64,000 nt of DNA, taken from NCBI GenBank assembly GCA_030068145.1, contig JAPJBO010000015.1, positions 1 to 64,000 of the forward strand. Direction: 5' to 3'. Position numbers and translations under genes: made by a program. This DNA comes from Diplonema papillatum (taxonomy: Eukaryota; Euglenozoa; Diplonemea; Diplonemida; Diplonemidae). The notes below the pieces were generated by a model that worked only from the letters and a program-made list of their open reading frames with translations, was not told the DNA's origin and did not search any database. How positions within the stretch are numbered: the stretch's first letter is position 1; each line of letters begins with the position of its first letter. Below, in pieces: positions 59,516-64,000 of this stretch.

Positions 59516-59948
59516 CTCTCCTAGGACCTCCCGATCCACTCCAGCTCAGAGGCTGGAGTTCACCGTGTATTATAATGGCCCGGATCTATGCCACGTGTTC
59601 TGCAGGAACACCCCATTTGTATTATTTCCGAGAACGGCGTATTTGGAAAGATCGGATTGATTCGGACCCAGATCCAAAGTGCGGTCCCTGCCAAAAATGC
59701 GAAAAAACTGTCAACCCCTTGAGAGATTTTTCACCTGGCTGAAAATCAAGGGCCCGATCCCCGAGTTATGTGAACCACTGCGGGGGGGAGTAGGTATAGC
59801 ACAATGTACTGGAGCTAGCTGTCAAGTGATGGCAGGGGGGCACGTCAACACGAGTCATCAACATGATGGCTGTGCTGCTGAGCTGCCTCTAGTTGAGCAC
59901 ACGGGCTTTCGGCAGTTTCGAGTCGACTGGGCACGTTGCACTAGGTGG

Positions 59949-60929
59949 TTAGTCTCTCCACTTCTTGAAGGCGTTTCGTCTCCACTTACTCTCAAACGCG
60001 TGCCAGTCACAGGAGTCTGGTGTAGTGGATTGGATACCATCAACGTCAGTTGGTTTGTGCAATTCACACAGAGCAGGAGTTCCAAGTGAAGACGTATCAA
60101 CGCGCGGATCAATTGCAAGCGTGCCATCTACTCTCGACAGATTCAATAAGTCGTCGGATGCGATGGAACGGTACCAGTTCATGAAGACACATAGGTCCCA
60201 TTGTTTCGGCGAGTCCTCGTCTGCAGCGACAACGAACTCAAACCCGCCCACGCTGCGAGACCCATTTGGATGCCGACACCGTCCAGTCTTCCTAGGACGG
60301 ATGCAAACGCCAACGACAGGCCGCAGCCGGTCGCCGTCGTCACTCACGCGAAGGAGAATCGACGTCTGCACGTCAACAACAACGTGCAGCGTCTCTGAAA
60401 GCCCACTCGGCTCCTTCTCGTTGAAGAGCGGAGCAACAAAACGCGGTTCACGTGTGAGGTGGTGTATCCAAAAACACTCGGTGGACCGACAGGGCACTAC
60501 AAAAGAATAGGGGAACGGCGCGGCGAAGTCGCCAGCGAAGGCGTAGAAAAGCTTGAGAACCGTTGGTAGCGGACAGAACGAAAGCGTCCGATTTGACACT
60601 TCCACACGCCGCCCCAAGAGTTGCTGGTATCTGCGATGTGCAGGCCACTCAAACGCTGTGAGGCCCGTTGCCGAAAGCACGGCCGTGTTGAATGGTCTGC
60701 TCACGATCCGGAGTTGCATCAGGTGTCTCCAAACAGGTTTGTCCTTCGTGGCCAGGGCACCTTTGTAACCTATCCTCAGCTTCTTCGTGTGGAGGAAGAA
60801 TTCTTCGTCTGTGTAGCCTCGTTCGGGCTGATGGTCGTCGTTTGTGTTCGCGTAGGGGAGTTCCGTTTCATCCTCATCCTGTGCAGCTTCTCTAGCAGGA
60901 ACAAAGCAGGAGCAGATACGCTGCAACAC
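59949..60929 (-). CDS. Hypothetical protein (326 aa)
   Basis: A single-exon frame with balanced composition. The N-terminus MLQRICSCFVPAREAA has two Cys close together that could be palmitoylated. It continues with an acidic stretch, helical RHLMQLRIVSRPFNTAV, a hydrophobic part (TVLKLFYAFAGDFAAPFPYS) and a strand-rich C-terminal half (TLHVVVDVQTSILLRVSD, GGFEFVVAADED). I recognise no family. It lies between two transposons but shows no inverted repeats around it, so I treat it as a host gene. Confidence 0.55.
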   Translation of the reverse strand: MLQRICSCFVPAREAAQDEDETELPYANTNDDHQPERGYTDEEFFLHTKKLRIGYKGALATKDKPVWRHLMQLRIVSRPFNTAVLSATGLTAFEWPAHRRYQQLLGRRVEVSNRTLSFCPLPTVLKLFYAFAGDFAAPFPYSFVVPCRSTECFWIHHLTREPRFVAPLFNEKEPSGLSETLHVVVDVQTSILLRVSDDGDRLRPVVGVCIRPRKTGRCRHPNGSRSVGGFEFVVAADEDSPKQWDLCVFMNWYRSIASDDLLNLSRVDGTLAIDPRVDTSSLGTPALCELHKPTDVDGIQSTTPDSCDWHAFESKWRRNAFKKWRD

Positions 60930-61761
60930 GATGGGATCTTCGAAGATTGACGTGCGGCGGGACGTGCGGAGTCGGCGCCTTTCCAGCAGCTCAAGATCTT
61001 TTCGTATTTTGTCGACACGGTCATTGACTTCATCCCAAACAGGGATCGACGGCCATCCGGTAAAAATCTGATGAGGTTATTCGGTGGGATGGATGATTCA
61101 TGAAGTCTTTGGCACGCGGTTATAACACACATATCAGCAAGCTTGCATGAGCGCCGAAAAGGCCCCTAGTGGAAACGTGACTCGTTTAGAGACAGCGATG
61201 CCACCCTCGCCAACACCACTCAAACCGAGGTTGGAAAAGGGGTAGTCACGCATGCACAACAGGCTGACCTCTCGAACACCTAATCTTGTTTGTATCTCCC
61301 CTTACGTGACCCAGGTGGCGGCTGCCGGCTATGACAGGTGCACCAGGAGTTTAGAACAGCTAATCAGGCAAGCTAATTGGATACATATGGTACGATGTCA
61401 AAACCCCCCCCCCCCTTTGCACTAATAAAACCTTTTTTGATGTCACCCCATACTGGCCCCGAACCCCCACCTGTGTGGCCCAAAACGGTTCCCAAACGGT
61501 TTTTGGCGGGCTGAGTCGAGGTAAAGGGGTCTCTGAAGGCCCACGAATAGGCCCAGGTGGGCCCAGGTAGGCCCAGGTAGGCCCCTGGAGCGCGAGGGGG
61601 AGAGTCCCCAAAATGGGGTCATTTTCGGGCCTCGCCACTACTCAAGCTAGTCAAACACTTTCTGGCCTCCAGCGGGAAACCCAGACTTCAAAACGACAAG
61701 ATCGGCTGTGTTCCGCCGTAGATAGCCACCAGCGGGTCCTCTTGAAGCCGAAGAATGCTCT
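60930..61761. other. Intergenic, short repeats only
   Basis: A poly-C tract at 61397-61412 and a run of ggcccaggt repeats at 61550-61585. There is no supported gene. Confidence 0.5.
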
Positions 61762-63993
61762 CGGGGGTCACAGTTAGCCCCATGTGCGCAGCGCCAGCAG
61801 TGGGCAGGCACACGCTTAGAATGTGCGGTGTGCAAGTGCGCCCTGCCTAGAATCCGGCTTCACCCGCTTTTGAGAACACAGTGCTTACCAGGAAAACGCA
61901 GAATATAAGGTGGAAAAATGCAAAAGAACCAAGAGGTGGAGATGGCGACTTCACTTTTTCTGACGCTTGCTTGGAGGGGCTGCATCTGAACTCCGTTCAC
62001 TGGACTTGGATGTCTTTGGACGCGGTTTGGCCTGGGCTTTTGCTGATGGCTTCTCCTTGGGTGGATGTTTTCCCCGGGCCCTGTTTTTTATTTCCTGGTC
62101 TGCCATCTTGGCAAACATCTCTTTCTTCTTTGTCCTCTTTTTCTGCATCTTCTCGGCCACGGTCTCCTGTTCATCACTGGAAGCACTTGAGCCAATGTCG
62201 TCTGAACACCTTGAGCAGTCAGTATCTGACTCGCCCAGTGGCAGTTTGTCCGAAACCTTGGCAACAAACTTGAACTTTATGACGTGGACTCGCTTTTTGA
62301 GCAGAAAGCCATTGTCGCCAGAGTGCTCGTGTACCGATAAGGCACCTGTCAGGGGGTCTCGCTCGAAAGAAGAAATCATCATGAGGTTCGGTATGTCGAG
62401 CACCTCAAATTCAGCAACCTGGCTGCGAAGGCAAAGCTTGGGCGCCGTTGTGTTTCGGATCTGTTCGATGGCTTTTTTAACTTGCCCGAGGTTCAGAATG
62501 TCTGTGGACTTGGACACCATCTCCAGTTTCCTGCTGATGGCTCCGAAGTGCTGGTCCCGGTCATTCTTTCCGTGCCCTCCAACAAAAAAGTTGATGGACT
62601 GTGTGTCAGGATCTAGCAGGAGACGACTAACAGAAAGCACCGATCGGAAGTGCCGACCAGAGTCCATCCAAAAGATGACCTTGCGGTCCTGCGGGAGGCG
62701 GTTCTTGACCAATTCGTAAGCACGCACGAATACCATGGAGTCCTGATTATGCGTGCGAAGAAGCACATCCACATGGTGCCGCCTGACAACTACATCTTCG
62801 GTCCAGTGTAGGCCGAAACCGAGCAGTGAGAAGGCACCCTGGCTGTAAAAGAGCTTTCCGGGCTCCTGCTTCAACATGGGCAGCCTTCCCTTCTGCTTGA
62901 AGTCGACAGTGACTACCACAGTCCCGGCGGGTGGTGATGTGTAGTGCGCTCTGTAGGCGCTCCGTTGTCGTTCTGCACTGGTCGTGTGGTGTTGGACCTC
63001 CATGAGCTGGTGCAAGAAGCCGCTCATGCACTTTCTTACCCGTTCCGGGATCATCTTCTCATACAGGCAAGCGGTGAGGAACATCGGGTTGTTGGCGTTG
63101 TACCAATGCGCTGAGGTCAGGTGCTGGCGGTTCGCGTCAATGTATCGCCGCATCTGAGATTTGACGGTCTCCCCCGCATCGCAGATGTCACACACGTCAG
63201 TTCGTCGGGACAGATGCTGAAACTTCGGATTCCGCATGCGCCGGTACGTAGTGTACGACACCTCATCCTGCAGGTCGCTCTCGTCGTACACAAGACGGTA
63301 CGGTACCAAGAGGTTGTGTGCCGTGACAGGCTCTTCTTCTTCTTCTTTTGAAAGCCTCTTCAGTACCCTTGATGTTGGCGTGGAGAATTGGTCATGCTCC
63401 TGAGATACCTTTTCACGCATCTCTGGTGTGACAACTGTGGGCCTCCCGCCAACGCCAATCTCGGCAGCCTTTCCCCGGTTCTTCCAGAGATTGTCACCCA
63501 CGACCATTCCAACAGCCCTGTACCGGGCACGTGCCCAGTCCAAACCGCTCACGATGCGTCGCCGGCTCGCCTCGTCGTCAAGGCTGTTGAAGGCTTCTGA
63601 AAGCCTACCAGAAAGGCGCTTCCAGATGTCAACCTTCTCCTCCTCTGTCATTAGGGCGAGAAAGAAACCGATCAGGTCGTCACCAGAGACCTTTTCACAA
63701 AAGGTCCTGCTGGCTACGAGTCGTCTCTGCATGGACTGACCACGTCTTGTTTCCTCATGAAACGGCGATAACTTCTGCATTGCTCGCACCGATGACTCCA
63801 CGAACTCCAGACCCGTGATCTTTGGCATTTTCCCCTCTCTTAGTTTCCGTTTTCCTGGGTCAACCTGTATTCTTAATTAGTACTGCTGGTAAAGGCAGGG
63901 TGCACCTGCTGCACCCACTCTATTTACAATGTGTGCCTGCCCACTGCAGGCGCTGCAGGCGGGGTGGCCAAGTAGGGCTATCTGTGACCCCTG
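61762..63993 (-). mobile_element. Complete DNA transposon with long interrupted TIRs
   Basis: The left end ggggtcacagttagcccc (61764) and the inverted right end (rc ggggtcacagatagccct, 63974-63991) match, followed inward by a near-perfect 23-bp block (61791-61813 and 63931-63953, containing cagtgggcaggcacac) and a third block around ccctgcc. Together the TIRs span about 90-110 bp. The unit is about 2.2 kb and holds one gene. The very end, (c)aggggtcac, resembles hAT ends, but I see no 8-bp duplication and the window stops seven bases after the right end. Confidence 0.82.
61951..63828 (-). CDS. DDE-like transposase (625 aa)
   Basis: The frame fills the TIR element. After a helical N-terminus there is a Cys-x2-Cys site in RRTDVCDICDAGETVKSQ with later His residues, then three spaced acidic signatures: VVTVDFKQKG (Asp309), IFWMDSGRHFRS (Asp389) and FFVGGHGKNDRDQHFGAISR (Asp423/425). 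The order D...D...GH-x-x-x-D resembles RNase H-fold transposase-like proteins such as the DUF7869-type group, where a GHTHEDID-like phrase is the third signature. The C-terminus is Lys/Ser-rich with several basic clusters suited to nuclear import and DNA binding. The frame looks intact. Family assignment is tentative. Confidence 0.7.
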   Translation of the reverse strand: MPKITGLEFVESSVRAMQKLSPFHEETRRGQSMQRRLVASRTFCEKVSGDDLIGFFLALMTEEEKVDIWKRLSGRLSEAFNSLDDEASRRRIVSGLDWARARYRAVGMVVGDNLWKNRGKAAEIGVGGRPTVVTPEMREKVSQEHDQFSTPTSRVLKRLSKEEEEEPVTAHNLLVPYRLVYDESDLQDEVSYTTYRRMRNPKFQHLSRRTDVCDICDAGETVKSQMRRYIDANRQHLTSAHWYNANNPMFLTACLYEKMIPERVRKCMSGFLHQLMEVQHHTTSAERQRSAYRAHYTSPPAGTVVVTVDFKQKGRLPMLKQEPGKLFYSQGAFSLLGFGLHWTEDVVVRRHHVDVLLRTHNQDSMVFVRAYELVKNRLPQDRKVIFWMDSGRHFRSVLSVSRLLLDPDTQSINFFVGGHGKNDRDQHFGAISRKLEMVSKSTDILNLGQVKKAIEQIRNTTAPKLCLRSQVAEFEVLDIPNLMMISSFERDPLTGALSVHEHSGDNGFLLKKRVHVIKFKFVAKVSDKLPLGESDTDCSRCSDDIGSSASSDEQETVAEKMQKKRTKKKEMFAKMADQEIKNRARGKHPPKEKPSAKAQAKPRPKTSKSSERSSDAAPPSKRQKK

Positions 63994-64000
63994 AGAACAC

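Larger units (their letters stand above)
55302..59570 (+). mobile_element. Complete two-gene DNA transposon, family unassigned
   Basis: The 26-bp ends (55302-55327 and 59545-59570), core cacggtgaactccagcctct, are perfect inverted repeats and extend imperfectly to about 49 bp. Inside each end lie phased subterminal repeats built on gggcatgtgccacaccc, two at the left and three at the right, each block closed on the inner side by aaagcgggtgtg. Two plus-strand genes fill the element. If the end is read as cacggtg, TA flanks both sides; if read as atacacgg, TAT does. CAC ends, a very short target duplication and subterminal repeats fit a CACTA/EnSpm-like design, but the proteins give no clear match. 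Confidence 0.85.

Overview
This window looks like nuclear DNA of a unicellular eukaryote (alga or other protist). Protein genes carry spliceosomal introns with GT-AG ends, coding DNA is GC-rich with Glu/Asp-rich, Gln and His runs, there are no operons or bacterial ribosome-binding sites, and most of the sequence is transposons, foldback elements and minisatellites. I cannot fix the lineage. A chromerid, dinoflagellate-related or other alga-like genome is a guess only.

Region by region. 1-10303 is a minisatellite block: a 48-bp array, then about 3.6 kb of a 22-bp repeat (about 162 units) split by two retrotransposons of the tyrosine-recombinase (DIRS/Ngaro/VIPER) type. The first (2267-7009) is structurally complete, with Gag-like, tyrosine recombinase and RT-RNase H reading frames and perfect split direct repeats A1...B1-A2-B2. 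The second (7535-9124) is an internally deleted relative keeping only the RT end and RNase H. In both cases the two flanks rejoin into a satellite unit without a target duplication. 10304-13692 holds only dispersed repeats. 13693-26436 on the minus strand is one large host gene that I model as seven exons (about 2273 aa); every junction is GT-AG and every phase agrees. Its introns are full of small mobile elements, including a TIR-bounded unit carrying a Crypton-like core-binding domain, and one exon start is duplicated in intron 1.

26437-36656 is repeat-rich with MITEs and perfect hairpins but no confident gene. 36657-42722 has three minus-strand host genes: a cytochrome b5-domain protein ending in a CAAX box, a helical 593-aa protein, and a signal-peptide plus membrane-anchor methyltransferase. 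43900-45001 is a frameshifted LINE remnant. 45574-48404 is a G-rich minisatellite plus two abutting inverted-repeat elements. 48965-51928 is an intact hAT-like transposase. 52286-55275 contains a tandem duplication, a MITE, a 987-bp non-autonomous hAT with an exact 8-bp target duplication, and a foldback array. 55302-59570 is a complete two-gene DNA transposon with 26-bp perfect TIRs and phased subterminal repeats. 59949-60929 is an unknown host gene. 61762-63993 is another complete DNA transposon with long interrupted TIRs and a 625-aa DDE-like transposase.

The main story is a dense transposon graveyard and nursery. At least five different recombination chemistries are represented (tyrosine-recombinase retroelement, Crypton-like, hAT, two unassigned TIR transposons, LINE), some with perfect repeats that suggest recent activity.
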